DNA from: Chthoniobacterales bacterium
GTDB taxonomy: Bacteria > Verrucomicrobiota > Verrucomicrobiia > Chthoniobacterales > DASVRZ01
DNA length: 64,000 bases
Reading direction: 5' to 3'
Assembly: GCA_039930045.1 (NCBI GenBank)
Contig: JBDSQB010000023.1
Location: 48,400 to 112,399, forward strand
The translations under genes were made by a program, and so were the position numbers. The notes beneath the pieces were generated by a model. The model did not search any database. It was not told where the DNA came from and saw nothing but the letters and a program-made list of their open reading frames with translations. Positions 1 through 9,140 of this stretch are shown here, piece after piece (position 1 is the first letter of the stretch; each line of letters opens with the position of its first letter).

Positions 1-1043
1 GCGTCGGCGAACTCCGCAACGCCGTGGAAAAACTCGATGGCGACCTCTGTATTTCGCGTCCCGTCGCGCGGCTCCAGTGGGGCATTCCCTTCCCTGAGAG
101 CTTCGGCGCGGGCTTTGTCACCTACGTCTGGTTCGATGCGTTGGTAAACTACATCAGCTTCGTCCCCGGCCACGATCCCAAAGCGAAGGCTGGCTCCGAC
201 TCCGAGTTCGCCCGCTGGTGGCCCGCGCTCCACGTCATCGGCAAGGACATCATGATCCCCGCGCACGGCGTTTATTGGCCCATCATGCTGAAAGCGCTAG
301 GCTACAAAGACGAAGAAATGCCCACCCTCCTCGTCCACGGCTGGTGGAACATCTCCGGCGCCAAGATGAGCAAAAGCCTCGGCAACGTCATCGACCCCGA
401 TGTCCTCGCCGACAAATACGGAGCCGAAGCCGTGCGCTATTATCTGATGAGCGACATCGCGACTGGCAAGGACTCGGATTTTTCTGAGGAACGTCTCATA
501 CAGCGATACAATTCCGACCTAGCTAACAGCCTGGGCAACCTGCTCAACCGCACGCTCAACATGGTGGCGAAGTATCGGGAAGGGAAACTCAAACTAAATA
601 GCGATGTCCCGAATGACATCATGTCAGGAGTAGTTCGCTATCGTCTTCGCATGGAATCTTCTGGTTCAGATTCACCAGTAAACGTCGACCTAACGGATCA
701 GCCGCTCTACCAGGTAAACAACTGCCTCGCTTGCGTCATCGAAATGACAAATTGGTGCAATCAATTTATTGATTCAAAGGCGCCATGGAAACTCGCCAAA
801 GACCCAGCTCAAGCGGACCAACTCGACGCCGTTCTTTACACTCTCGCTGAATCGCTCCGCATCATCGCCATCCTTATTTCTCCCGTGCTTCCGAAGGCGG
901 CGGCGGCGATCTTTATGCAACTCAACCGGGACGGCCCGATGACTCTCGCTGAGGCGACTTGGGGCAAACTTCCCGACGGTCATATCCTTGGAACTCCCAC
1001 TCCGATCTTCCCTCGCATTCAGCCGCCGGAAACGGCGAGTTGA
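1..1043 (+). CDS. metG: Methionyl-tRNA synthetase, C-terminal part (5' end outside window)
   Basis: This enzyme charges tRNA-Met with methionine in the cytoplasm. The reading frame is already open at base 3, so the N-terminal Rossmann half is cut off by the window edge. The text CISRPVARLQWGIPFP and the following FVTYVWFDALVNYI are typical of class I MetRS. The KMSKS signature is present (GAKMSKSLGN, bases about 357-386). An alpha-helical anticodon-binding domain follows, and the protein ends with TPIFPRIQ as in short MetRS forms. No C-terminal tRNA-binding dimerisation domain is visible. The gene converges on the SGNH-type protein 9 bases downstream. Confidence 0.95.
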   Translation, partial: VGELRNAVEKLDGDLCISRPVARLQWGIPFPESFGAGFVTYVWFDALVNYISFVPGHDPKAKAGSDSEFARWWPALHVIGKDIMIPAHGVYWPIMLKALGYKDEEMPTLLVHGWWNISGAKMSKSLGNVIDPDVLADKYGAEAVRYYLMSDIATGKDSDFSEERLIQRYNSDLANSLGNLLNRTLNMVAKYREGKLKLNSDVPNDIMSGVVRYRLRMESSGSDSPVNVDLTDQPLYQVNNCLACVIEMTNWCNQFIDSKAPWKLAKDPAQADQLDAVLYTLAESLRIIAILISPVLPKAAAAIFMQLNRDGPMTLAEATWGKLPDGHILGTPTPIFPRIQPPETAS

Positions 1044-1052
1044 GTCAGGTTG

Positions 1053-2549
1053 TTATTTGGCCAGCGGCTGGCGCACTTCGCCGATTTCGATGGTGAGCCC
1101 GCGGTCCAGATTGGTCCAACTGATCACCCAAGTGTCGGACGGTTTCTTTCGCGAGAAGCGATATTTCAGCAGGCCGTAGTCGTCGTAGAAGCCCTGCCGG
1201 GGACGGGCGCTCTTGGCCTGCAGGCTGACTTTGTTTCTCGTTCGGCTGAGGGACAAGGCGACTTCTAGGTCACTCACCGGCGCGGGCAATTTGAGTTCGA
1301 GCGAAGCCTCTTTTTCCGTGACGGTGAAATGTTTGCCGTCACCGGTCGCAGTCATGCCCCGGAGTTTTTTCAGCTCCACCTTGAGCGGTTCGGAGGCTGC
1401 TTTCCAAGGCGGTGGCCCGAGGTCGAGCCGATCAAAACCCGCCTGCCGCCCCGCCACTCCGAGCAGGTGATATTCGGGGATTTCCAAGACGACGAGCGGC
1501 GGCTTCGGGCCCGCGAGTGACTCGTAATATTTGAGCCCAGCCCCGGAACTGAAGAGCGAACCTTTCGCCGGACGGTCGAGCCGGCGGACTTCCATTCCAG
1601 CGGCGTTGGCGAAAAATTCCGCAGAGTTAAACCCCGTGAAACTCGTGCCCAGCCAGCCAGCCTCCGTCGGAGCCGTGCGCAGTCGGGTGAAAGTCGGATC
1701 GTCCACCGAATCGGAGAAACGATTATCCGTGGGACTGTCCTGCCAAAAGCCAAATTTCCGGGCGGCTGATCCGGTGCGAAAATCGCGTTTCGCCCAATCC
1801 ACCCGGTAAATCGGCTGGCCGTCGGCGACGGTTTTCATCTCGGGCCAGGTCTGCCGGAGGTAGCCTGCGAGTCCCTCCGACGCCGCCTGCGCACCACGGA
1901 AAGTCCAATGGTGGTCGCCTTTAAAATAGACCTGCGCACCCCGCGCGGCGGCGGCGCGCATGGCGTCGGTGGAGTTGAAAACGAGGAGGCCCTTTTGCCG
2001 GAGTTTCCCGGTCATCTCGGGAAGGAAGGCGAGGCGCTCGTGCTCCTTCTCGATCCAACCGGGGGTTTGGTCCGCGTAAAGCGTCGCGGCGTTGGGGATG
2101 AGTAAAATCACCAGTCGCATTCCCATGGCGCGGTAACGCAGGTCAAACTCGGCCAGCTTGTCGGCAACAGTCGCGGCTTGTTTCTGATAAAAAGTGGCGG
2201 ACCGCGCCTCGACGGTTTCGGGGGAAAACAGCCAGTCATTTTTGCCCACGATCACGCCACTCGGGTTGCGTCCGGCCCAGGTGAAGGCGAGTTCGCGGTA
2301 GCGTGCGCCGGTGCCGTGGACGAGCCAGGAGCGGTTGCGCAGCCAGGCTTCGCAGTCGGTGGTCCATTCGCCTTTCCAGAGCAGCTTCGGGCGAAACTCG
2401 GGTCGCGGCATGTTGGGTTCGACGCCGGTGCCAGGCGGCTTTTTACCCATCCAGGAAAGGGCGGCATCGCTGATTCCCACGGCGAGGATGACGGCGAAAA
2501 AGAGGAAAAGGCAGATTCTTTGGATGGCGTGCGTGTGGGAATGCGACAT
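1053..2549 (-). CDS. AlgJ/AlgX-like SGNH-type O-acetyltransferase component
   Basis: A 498-residue protein with an N-terminal signal anchor (about residues 10-30, LCLFLFFAVILAV-like) and a periplasmic domain. GKNDWLF (about 102-108) and GDHHW (211-215) match the conserved blocks of the AlgJ/AlgX acetyltransferase family, where the Asp-His pair and a later Ser (here in GTSFTGF) form the SGNH-type active site. In that family the protein transfers acetyl groups onto an exopolysaccharide in the periplasm. It starts 4 bases after the MBOAT gene ends, so the two are surely one operon. The identity of the polysaccharide is unknown: no alginate synthesis genes are in the window. Confidence 0.85.
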   Translation of the reverse strand: MSHSHTHAIQRICLFLFFAVILAVGISDAALSWMGKKPPGTGVEPNMPRPEFRPKLLWKGEWTTDCEAWLRNRSWLVHGTGARYRELAFTWAGRNPSGVIVGKNDWLFSPETVEARSATFYQKQAATVADKLAEFDLRYRAMGMRLVILLIPNAATLYADQTPGWIEKEHERLAFLPEMTGKLRQKGLLVFNSTDAMRAAAARGAQVYFKGDHHWTFRGAQAASEGLAGYLRQTWPEMKTVADGQPIYRVDWAKRDFRTGSAARKFGFWQDSPTDNRFSDSVDDPTFTRLRTAPTEAGWLGTSFTGFNSAEFFANAAGMEVRRLDRPAKGSLFSSGAGLKYYESLAGPKPPLVVLEIPEYHLLGVAGRQAGFDRLDLGPPPWKAASEPLKVELKKLRGMTATGDGKHFTVTEKEASLELKLPAPVSDLEVALSLSRTRNKVSLQAKSARPRQGFYDDYGLLKYRFSRKKPSDTWVISWTNLDRGLTIEIGEVRQPLAK

Positions 2550-2553
2550 GGCC

Positions 2554-3948
2554 TTAGAACTGAAAATAGAGGAAAGGATTCAACTCCTGCGAGGCGAGTT
2601 CGTGCAGGGCGAGGAGGAAGAGCAGGAGCATCGCGAGGGTGAGCCACGGGCGTCTTTTGCGCTCGGCAAACTGGTTGGAGTTCTTTGCAAAGAGAGCGAT
2701 CAGCCAGCCGGTGCCGAAGAAAAACCAAAACCACGGCTGATGCAAACTGGCGATTTGCTCGTGCCACAAAGCCGGGCCGTGCGGCAGCAAATCGCGCACG
2801 AAATCCTTCATCTGGGCCACCGTTCCGACTCGGAAAGGAATCCAACTCAGCAGGATCAGGAGCAGGACGAAGAGGCGGTTTAACCACGCTGGGACGCGGT
2901 CTTGCAGGAGGGAGCGGCCTCCATTCCACCGCTCAATGGCGAGCCAGATGCCGTGATACGCGCCCCAGACGACGAAGGTCCAGTTGGCCCCGTGCCAGAG
3001 GCCGCCTAGGAGCATGACGATGATGAGGTTGATGCAGGTGCGGCGCAATCCCTGGCGGCTGCCGCCGAGGGGGAAATAGAGGTAGTCGCGCAGCCAGTTC
3101 GACAAGGTGATGTGCCAGCGACGCCAGAAATTGGTGATGCTCGTAGCTTGGTAAGGCGAGTCGAAGTTGACCGGAAATTTGAACCCAATCATGTAGCCGA
3201 GCCCGATCGCCATGTCGGAGTAACCGGAGAAATCGAAGTATATCTGCAACGCGTAAGAGGCGAGTCCGATCCAAGTCCCGGCGGCTCCGGCAGCGCCCGT
3301 GTCGAAGACGGCGTCGGCTGCGATGGCGACGTTGTTGGCGATGAGGACTTTTTTGCAAAAGCCGGTCATGAAAAGGAATGCGCCGCGCTCCAGCAGCTCG
3401 AGTCCGAGCACGGGCGACTTGAGTTCGTGGATGATGTTGACGTAGCGAACAATCGGCCCGGCGACGTGGGTGAAGAGCGCCAGATAACACGCAAAGTCGG
3501 TCCAGCGGTGCGCGGGCTCGACGGTTTTCCGATGGACATCGACGAGGTAGGAGATCGCCTGAAAGGTGTAAAACGATATGCCGACCGGGAGCACCATTGT
3601 TTCCCATCCCATGGTTTTCCAGCCGAGGCCGGACATGAGCGCGTTCCAATTGGCGACGCCGAAGTTGGCGTATTTGAAGTAAGCGAGAACGGCGAGGTTG
3701 AGCGTGACGGCGAGCGTCAGTGGGATGCGACTCGACTCATTTTTCCTGCGGGCGATCCACGAGCCGGCGTGATAATTGAAAATGCTCGACGCGATGAAGA
3801 GCAGCATAAAATCCGCCCGCCACCAGCCGTAAAACGCGAAGCTGGTGATGACCAGGCAAAGGTTTCGCGCCTGCCCGCGAAACAGCCGCGACGCCACGAT
3901 GATGAGCGGCAGAAAGAAAAAGAGAAAGGCGTAGGACGTGAACAGCAT
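2554..3948 (-). CDS. AlgI-type MBOAT family O-acyltransferase
   Basis: A polytopic membrane protein that in AlgI-type systems moves acetyl groups across the inner membrane to a periplasmic transferase. It has the MBOAT blocks FWRRWHITLSNWLRDYLYFP and GGLWHGANWTFVVWGAYHG; the His in GLWHG is the conserved catalytic residue of the family. The N-terminus MLFTSYAFLFFFLP is characteristic of AlgI. I place the start at the ATG at 3948 rather than the TTG at 3963, which would add five residues. It is followed 4 bases later by the AlgJ-like gene, giving a complete O-acetylation module. Confidence 0.9.
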   Translation of the reverse strand: MLFTSYAFLFFFLPLIIVASRLFRGQARNLCLVITSFAFYGWWRADFMLLFIASSIFNYHAGSWIARRKNESSRIPLTLAVTLNLAVLAYFKYANFGVANWNALMSGLGWKTMGWETMVLPVGISFYTFQAISYLVDVHRKTVEPAHRWTDFACYLALFTHVAGPIVRYVNIIHELKSPVLGLELLERGAFLFMTGFCKKVLIANNVAIAADAVFDTGAAGAAGTWIGLASYALQIYFDFSGYSDMAIGLGYMIGFKFPVNFDSPYQATSITNFWRRWHITLSNWLRDYLYFPLGGSRQGLRRTCINLIIVMLLGGLWHGANWTFVVWGAYHGIWLAIERWNGGRSLLQDRVPAWLNRLFVLLLILLSWIPFRVGTVAQMKDFVRDLLPHGPALWHEQIASLHQPWFWFFFGTGWLIALFAKNSNQFAERKRRPWLTLAMLLLFLLALHELASQELNPFLYFQF

Positions 3949-4025
3949 CGGCGGGTGGCGCAAAAACTAAATCAAAGCGTCCCGCTTTGACCAGCCATCT
4001 CACTCCAAGTCGAGTTGGATTCGAC

Positions 4026-4697
4026 TCAGGCCCGTTTGCGCCGGTAAAGGACGCCGCCACCGCAGAGAGCCAGGGCCGCCAGGCCGATGGTCGAGGGCTC
4101 GGGCACAGCGGTGTAGGCAAAGTTGTCGGTTTCAAAAGCCGCATTCGGCGAAGAGAAGACTGCCGAGGTGATCACGTCGCTGCCGGTGGTATTGAAATTG
4201 GCGTAACCCGTGGCGCTGCCCGTCGTGAGCCCAGGGGTGTTCGTGCCGGGAACAAAGGTGCCGAGCGACGTGGAGCCATTGAAAAGTTGCACCGAGTTAT
4301 ACGTGTCGGGAGTCGTCCAGGAGAACCCGAAATAACTCACCGCCGTGCCGAAGGTGACCGTCACCGGACCAGGACGACCGGTGCCTCCGACCGCCACGTA
4401 AACGCTCGTGTCCCCACCCGGCGTGGTATATTGGCCGCCTACGGAACCCTGCACAAAAGTGCCCGCCGTGCTGCCCGATCCGGCTGTGACTCCCGTCATC
4501 GTGATGTTGCTGGAAACGTAGGTCGTTCCCTGCGAGAGGATGACGACGTCGTTGAAATCCACGGTCGTTGCACCGGCGACACTCGTCTGCTGGCCCTGAT
4601 TCGTCACGGCGGTTCCGGCATTCGAGAAAACGACTCCGGCGGAAACACAGGCGAGCGGAAGGCCGAGAAGCTGGATCAGGAGGGAAGAGGTTTTCAA
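4026..4697 (-). CDS. PEP-CTERM sorting-domain surface protein
   Basis: A secreted protein of about 223 residues. It has an N-terminal signal peptide (KTSSLLIQLLGLPLACVSA) and a C-terminal PEP-CTERM tripartite tail: VPEPSTIGL, a hydrophobic stretch, then RRKRA. PEP-CTERM proteins are cut by exosortase/archaeosortase enzymes and are linked to exopolysaccharide matrix. The central part is Gly/Thr/Val-rich and predicted beta-rich, with no enzyme motif. The start is uncertain: the open frame extends to a TTG at 4736, but the TTG at 4697 gives a conventional signal peptide. No exosortase gene is in the window. The gene sits just upstream of the O-acetylation pair on the same strand. Confidence 0.8.
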   Translation of the reverse strand: MKTSSLLIQLLGLPLACVSAGVVFSNAGTAVTNQGQQTSVAGATTVDFNDVVILSQGTTYVSSNITMTGVTAGSGSTAGTFVQGSVGGQYTTPGGDTSVYVAVGGTGRPGPVTVTFGTAVSYFGFSWTTPDTYNSVQLFNGSTSLGTFVPGTNTPGLTTGSATGYANFNTTGSDVITSAVFSSPNAAFETDNFAYTAVPEPSTIGLAALALCGGGVLYRRKRA

Positions 4698-4745
4698 GGT
4701 GCGGAGGTTATGCCGATGAACGGTGGCGGGTGTCAAAGGATTTCT

Positions 4746-6215
4746 TCAGGACGCCCGCGGCTTCAGATGTGGGAAAAGGATGACATCGCGGATCGATTCG
4801 GCGCCCGTCAGCATCATCGCCAGGCGGTCGATGCCGAGTCCGATGCCACCGGCGGGCGGCATGCCGTGTTCCAGCGCGAGGAGAAATTCCTCGTCGATGC
4901 TCTGGATTTCCTCGCCGGCCTGCTCCTCCAGCCGCGCGCGTTGGGCGATGGGGTCATTCAATTCACTGTAACCGGGGGCGATTTCCTGGCCATTGATGAT
5001 CAACTCAAAAACGTCCACGACGCTGCCGTCGGCGGCGTTTTGCTTGGCCAGCGGCACGAGCTGGCTCGGCACGTGCGTGACGAAAAGCGGGTTGAGCGAT
5101 TTCTCCTCGATGAGCTTCTCGAAGAACTGCTGGGTCATCTCAAAATCTTCCATCGCGGGACTGACCTCGAAGCCGAGTTCGTGGGCGCGGGCGCGTTTCG
5201 CCTCGGCGCTGAGCGCGCTCCAACCCGGATCGCGCGCCTCGATGAGTTCGTGATAGCGGGCGCGTTTCCACGGGCGCGTGAGGTCGATGGTCTTGGTGAT
5301 TTCGCCCTCGGAGTTTTTGTGTTCTAGAACCAGCGTGCCGCAAACCGTCTCCGCCAGGTGGCAGATGAGCGACTCCATGAGTTCGGCCATCAGCTCGAAA
5401 TCGGCATAGGCCCAATACGCCTCCAGCATGGTGAATTCCGGGTTGTGCCGACGCGAAACGCCCTCGTTGCGGAAATTGCGATTCAACTCAAACACCTTAT
5501 CGAAGCCGCCCACGAGTAGCCGCTTCAGATACAACTCCGGGGCGATTCGCAAAAACAAATCCACTCCCATCGCATTGTGATGCGTCTTAAATGGCTGTGC
5601 CGCCGCGCCGCCCGCGATGGTCTGCATCATGGGCGTTTCGACTTCGAGGAAGCCGCGATCCTGGAGGAAACGGCGGATGCCCGAGACGATCTGGATGCGT
5701 TTCAAAAAGACCTCGCGCGACTCCGCGTTGGCGATCAAATCGAGGTAGCGCTGACGATATTTCGTCTCGACATCGGTCACGCCGTGCCATTTCTCGGGCA
5801 GCGGACGAAGCGACTTCGCGAGCACGGTGAAGGCTTTGACATGGATGCTTTTCTCGCCGGTGCGCGTGACGAAGCAAAAGCCCTCGACGCCGATGAAATC
5901 GCCCATGTCGAGCAACTTGAAAATCTCCGTGAGCTCGGGTCCGAGTTCCTTCGTGCTGACGTAAAGCTGGATGCGTTCGCCGCTCGACGACAGATCGAGA
6001 AAGTGGCTTTTCCCCATGTCGCGATGCGCCGTGAGCCGTCCCGCGAGCCGCACTTCGAGCCCTGGCTGCTCAGGAGTCTGCGCGACAAATTTTTCCCGCG
6101 CCTCGGCAATCGTGTGAGTCGTATCAAACCGCGCCCCGAAGGGATCGACACCGAGTTCGCGGAGTTTGGCCAGCTTCTCGCGGCGGATGGTGAGGAGTTC
6201 GCTGAGTTCTTCCAT
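4746..6215 (-). CDS. lysS: Lysyl-tRNA synthetase, class II
   Basis: It charges tRNA-Lys with lysine. The 489 residues comprise an N-terminal OB-fold anticodon-binding domain (about 55-135) and a class II catalytic core. Motif 2 is NRNFRNEGVSRRHNPEFTML (about 246-265) and motif 3 is GLGIDRLAMMLTGAESIRDV near the C-terminus. Length and domain order are normal for bacterial LysRS. The ATG start gives MEELSELLTIRREKLAKLRE, a typical N-terminus. It follows the Tgt fusion gene on the same strand with a gap of about 70 bases that holds near-direct repeats of 'ggaaatca'. Confidence 0.96.
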   Translation of the reverse strand: MEELSELLTIRREKLAKLRELGVDPFGARFDTTHTIAEAREKFVAQTPEQPGLEVRLAGRLTAHRDMGKSHFLDLSSSGERIQLYVSTKELGPELTEIFKLLDMGDFIGVEGFCFVTRTGEKSIHVKAFTVLAKSLRPLPEKWHGVTDVETKYRQRYLDLIANAESREVFLKRIQIVSGIRRFLQDRGFLEVETPMMQTIAGGAAAQPFKTHHNAMGVDLFLRIAPELYLKRLLVGGFDKVFELNRNFRNEGVSRRHNPEFTMLEAYWAYADFELMAELMESLICHLAETVCGTLVLEHKNSEGEITKTIDLTRPWKRARYHELIEARDPGWSALSAEAKRARAHELGFEVSPAMEDFEMTQQFFEKLIEEKSLNPLFVTHVPSQLVPLAKQNAADGSVVDVFELIINGQEIAPGYSELNDPIAQRARLEEQAGEEIQSIDEEFLLALEHGMPPAGGIGLGIDRLAMMLTGAESIRDVILFPHLKPRAS

Positions 6216-6283
6216 AGAGGGGAATCAGGAAATCAGGAAATCAGGAAAGGGAAAGCCGGGAATGAAAAAAGCTGGGTGATGAG

Positions 6284-8290
6284 TTAAGTGTCGGCGTGGA
6301 ACTGCGGGTGCTGGAGGATGAGTTCGCGGAGGGTGGACACGGTCTCGGGCGGCGTGTCGGTGGGGAATGGGGTGTCGGAGCGTTGCCATTTTTCCAGCCA
6401 GTCGAGTCCCAATGGAATGAAGTCGGCTGCTGCGGAGGGGGTGAAGGCGACGGTGGTTTCCAGGCGAGTTCCAGTCGATTGGCCGGCGGCGATGTGGAAG
6501 CCGGCGGCGAGCAGGGCGGCCCGGGCGGCGGTGGAATAGCTGTAGGTGAAGAGGGCGCACGGATGCTGTCCGCAGACGGCGAAGAGGCGACGGAAGGCGT
6601 CGATGCTCCAGGCTCCGGGGTTGGTTTTTCCGGAGAAGAGGTCGTAATAGATGAGGTCGGGAGGCGGACCGGAGAGGTTTTCGAGGAAGTCACCCGTGAT
6701 GAGTGTCCAAGTGAGGCCGGGGTGGGTGCGCGATTGCCATTTCCCCTTTTCGAGGAGGGCGATGGGGCCGCCGTGGCGCAGATAATGAAAGAGGTCGCGG
6801 TGGCTGAGGGCGAGTCGCAGGGCGTCGAGGTCGTTTTCAAAGCTGACGATGTGCAACGGGCGCACGGGGTGAAGCTGGCTTTCGTAGCATTCGATGGCGG
6901 CCATGGCGTTGGCGCCGGCTCCGAGCCCGATGTCCCAGAGAGTCAGGGGCGTTTCTGAGTGGAGTTGCAGTTGATTGGCGAGGCCGGATTGGCGAACGTA
7001 GAGTTCCCGCGCCTCCTCGATCGGCGGCAGGCGGCCATGCATGATTTCTCCGGACTCGCTGTGGCGGATGCTGGCTCCGCTTTGTTCATCGAGATGGACC
7101 TCAAACGCGCCAAGCTGGAGGACGGGCCGCTTCGGTTTCCGACGAACGGGAGCGACGGGATTGTCGAGGTCGGTGACGTGCAGAAAGGCGCGTTTCTCTT
7201 GATAGAGCGTGAAGAAGCGGTCCTCGAGAATGCTCTGCCGGATGTCGCGCATGAGCTGATGGTAGAAATGGAAATTATGCTGCCCGATGAGTTGCCAGCC
7301 GAGGACTTCGCCCGTTTTCGTGAGGTGATGCAGGTAGGCGCGGGAGAAGCGCGCGCAGGTGGGGCACGGGCAATCGGGGTCGAGGGCTTCCTGGGAAAAT
7401 TTGTAAACGCCGCGCCGCAGTTGCAGGAAGCCGCGCGAGGTAAAGGCCCCGCCGCGCTGGGCGACTTGGGTGGGAATAATGCAATCAAACATGTCCACGC
7501 CGCGATGGACGGCTTCCAAAATATCGAGCGGGGTGCCGACGCCCATCAGGTAGCGTGGACGGTCGGCAGGGAGGAGTCCGGCGGTGAATTCGCACATGTC
7601 CTCGCGCTCGCCGCGCGTTTCCCCGACGGCCAGGCCGCCAATGGCGAATCCATCGAAGGGGAGTTCGCAAAGACCGGCGGCGCTTTCTTTTCTCAAGTGC
7701 GGAAAGAGCGCGCCCTGGATGATGCCAAACATGGATTGCGGGGAGTCGCCGCGGGCGGCCAGGCTGCGCTCGGCCCAGCGTTGGGTGATGCCGAGGGCGG
7801 CGCGCGCGGCGGCCTCATCGGCGGTGGAAGGGATGCATTGGTCGAGGGCCATCATGATGTCGCTGCCGATGGCGACCTGCGTTTCAATGCTCCGTTCGGG
7901 GCTGAGGAGGATGGTGCGTCCGTCGAGATACGACTTAAACTCCGCCCCGTCCTCGCTCATGGAGCGGGAGTGCGGCAGGGAGAAAATCTGGAAGCCGCCG
8001 CTGTCGGTGAGGACGGATTTTTTCCAATTCATGAACCCGTGAATGCCGCCCGAGCGCCGGAAAACCTCGGCTCCAGGTCGCAGCAGAAGGTGGTAGGTGT
8101 TGGCCAGAAGAATCTTCGAGCCGGAGTCTTCCAGCGTCTGCGGGAGCTGGGCTTTCACCGTGGCCTGCGTGCCGACGGGCATGAAAAGCGGCGTGAGGAC
8201 TTCGTTGTGGAGGGTCTGAAACCGGGCCGCGCGCGCTGCCGAGCCGGTGGCTTGGGCCTGGAGTTGGAAGTGGAGGCGCGATTCGGTCAT
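6284..8290 (-). CDS. tgt: tRNA-guanine transglycosylase fused to an MnmC-like methyltransferase domain
   Basis: A 668-residue fusion. Residues 1 to about 375 are queuine/preQ1 tRNA-ribosyltransferase: LTDSGGFQIF (Asp at about 96), the nucleophile region MFDCIIPTQ (Asp at about 269), and a zinc site CPCPTC (about 307-312) followed by SRAYLHHL and a His near 338. Residues about 415-665 are a SAM-dependent methyltransferase of the MnmC/DUF752 type: GEIMHGRLPPIEEARELY, the SAM loop LWDIGLGAGANA (about 451-462) and YYDLFSGKTNPGAWS. Both families modify wobble-position nucleotides, so the fusion may couple two steps on tRNA. The open frame runs upstream to 8452, but homology begins at the ATG at 8290. 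The usual PTRNARNG loop reads PTQVAQRG here. Confidence 0.9.
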   Translation of the reverse strand: MTESRLHFQLQAQATGSAARAARFQTLHNEVLTPLFMPVGTQATVKAQLPQTLEDSGSKILLANTYHLLLRPGAEVFRRSGGIHGFMNWKKSVLTDSGGFQIFSLPHSRSMSEDGAEFKSYLDGRTILLSPERSIETQVAIGSDIMMALDQCIPSTADEAAARAALGITQRWAERSLAARGDSPQSMFGIIQGALFPHLRKESAAGLCELPFDGFAIGGLAVGETRGEREDMCEFTAGLLPADRPRYLMGVGTPLDILEAVHRGVDMFDCIIPTQVAQRGGAFTSRGFLQLRRGVYKFSQEALDPDCPCPTCARFSRAYLHHLTKTGEVLGWQLIGQHNFHFYHQLMRDIRQSILEDRFFTLYQEKRAFLHVTDLDNPVAPVRRKPKRPVLQLGAFEVHLDEQSGASIRHSESGEIMHGRLPPIEEARELYVRQSGLANQLQLHSETPLTLWDIGLGAGANAMAAIECYESQLHPVRPLHIVSFENDLDALRLALSHRDLFHYLRHGGPIALLEKGKWQSRTHPGLTWTLITGDFLENLSGPPPDLIYYDLFSGKTNPGAWSIDAFRRLFAVCGQHPCALFTYSYSTAARAALLAAGFHIAAGQSTGTRLETTVAFTPSAAADFIPLGLDWLEKWQRSDTPFPTDTPPETVSTLRELILQHPQFHADT

Positions 8291-8383
8291 GGGAAAGGCG
8301 GGGACTGTAAAACGAGCCGGGTGCCAGTGCGATGGGGAAGTTTGGTTGCCTTTCGCCGCCGGGTCACCCACGCTGCCGCGGAC

Positions 8384-9127
8384 ATGATTCCCACGAACCA
8401 ACTCGGCGAGACGCGCACCCCGGACGGCAGCCGTTTCAGCCTGCACGAACACGACGGCGAGTTCTTTCTGAAGCTCAACGGACGCCAGCTTATGAGCACG
8501 ACTTCGACGGTTTCGGAGCTGCTCCTGGCCGATCTCGCCTGCCCGCTGCTCGGCGCGAAGACCAACGCCCGCGTCCTCATCGGCGGGCTCGGGCTGGGCT
8601 ACAGCCTCAAGCGCGTGCTGGAATTAGTCGGGCCCGGCGCCACCGTGCATGTGGCCGAGTTGCTGCCCGATGTGGTGCAGTGGAACCGTGAATTTCTTCA
8701 AAAAATCAATGGCCCACTGCTCGACGACCCGCGCGTGAGCGTGATCGTGGCGGATGTTTTCCAAGTGATCAGCGATGCGGGCAGCGAGCGTTACGATGCG
8801 ATCCTACTCGATGTGGACAACGGGCCGACGTCGTTTGTGCAGGCGCAGAACTCCCGACTCTACGACCGCAGCGGTTTCGGTCTGATCCGTCGCGCGCTAA
8901 ACGCCGACGGCTGTGTGACATTCTGGTCCGCCGCGCCGGAACCCGGCTTCGTTGGCCGGTTGCAGAGGGCAAGATTTTTGGTGAATTCCGTCCCGTGCAA
9001 AGCCCACGAGCGCGCGAAACGCCTGGAGCATGTCATCTACGTGGCGAAGCGGGACGAGCGTCCACCGGCGGCCAAACCCGTCGTCCACGTGCAGCCCTCG
9101 CGCTTCAAAAAGCCGCACCGAAAATAG
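8384..9127 (+). CDS. Spermidine synthase-like methyltransferase-fold protein
   Basis: 247 residues with a class I methyltransferase/polyamine-synthase Rossmann fold: IGGLGLGYSLKRVLEL (glycine-rich loop), VHVAELLPDVV (acidic end of strand 2) and YDAILLDVDNGP. This matches the spermidine-synthase-like superfamily, but whether it is a true aminopropyltransferase cannot be told from sequence. The C-terminus is basic (SRFKKPHRK). The open frame extends far upstream antisense to tgt; the ATG at 8384 is the first start outside tgt and gives MIPTNQLGETRTPDG. It is divergent from tgt, with about 93 bases between the starts. Confidence 0.8.
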   Translation: MIPTNQLGETRTPDGSRFSLHEHDGEFFLKLNGRQLMSTTSTVSELLLADLACPLLGAKTNARVLIGGLGLGYSLKRVLELVGPGATVHVAELLPDVVQWNREFLQKINGPLLDDPRVSVIVADVFQVISDAGSERYDAILLDVDNGPTSFVQAQNSRLYDRSGFGLIRRALNADGCVTFWSAAPEPGFVGRLQRARFLVNSVPCKAHERAKRLEHVIYVAKRDERPPAAKPVVHVQPSRFKKPHRK

Positions 9128-9140
9128 CGCCGGGTGTAAT

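Noticed and set aside
3987..5327. 446-residue plus-strand open frame
   Set aside because: Antisense to the PEP-CTERM gene and lysS; the protein shows no domain and is Arg/Gly-rich.
6959..8383. Long plus-strand open frame continuous with the spermidine-synthase-like gene
   Set aside because: Antisense to tgt, with no homology in its protein; only the part from 8384 has domain motifs. Long antisense frames are common at this GC content.
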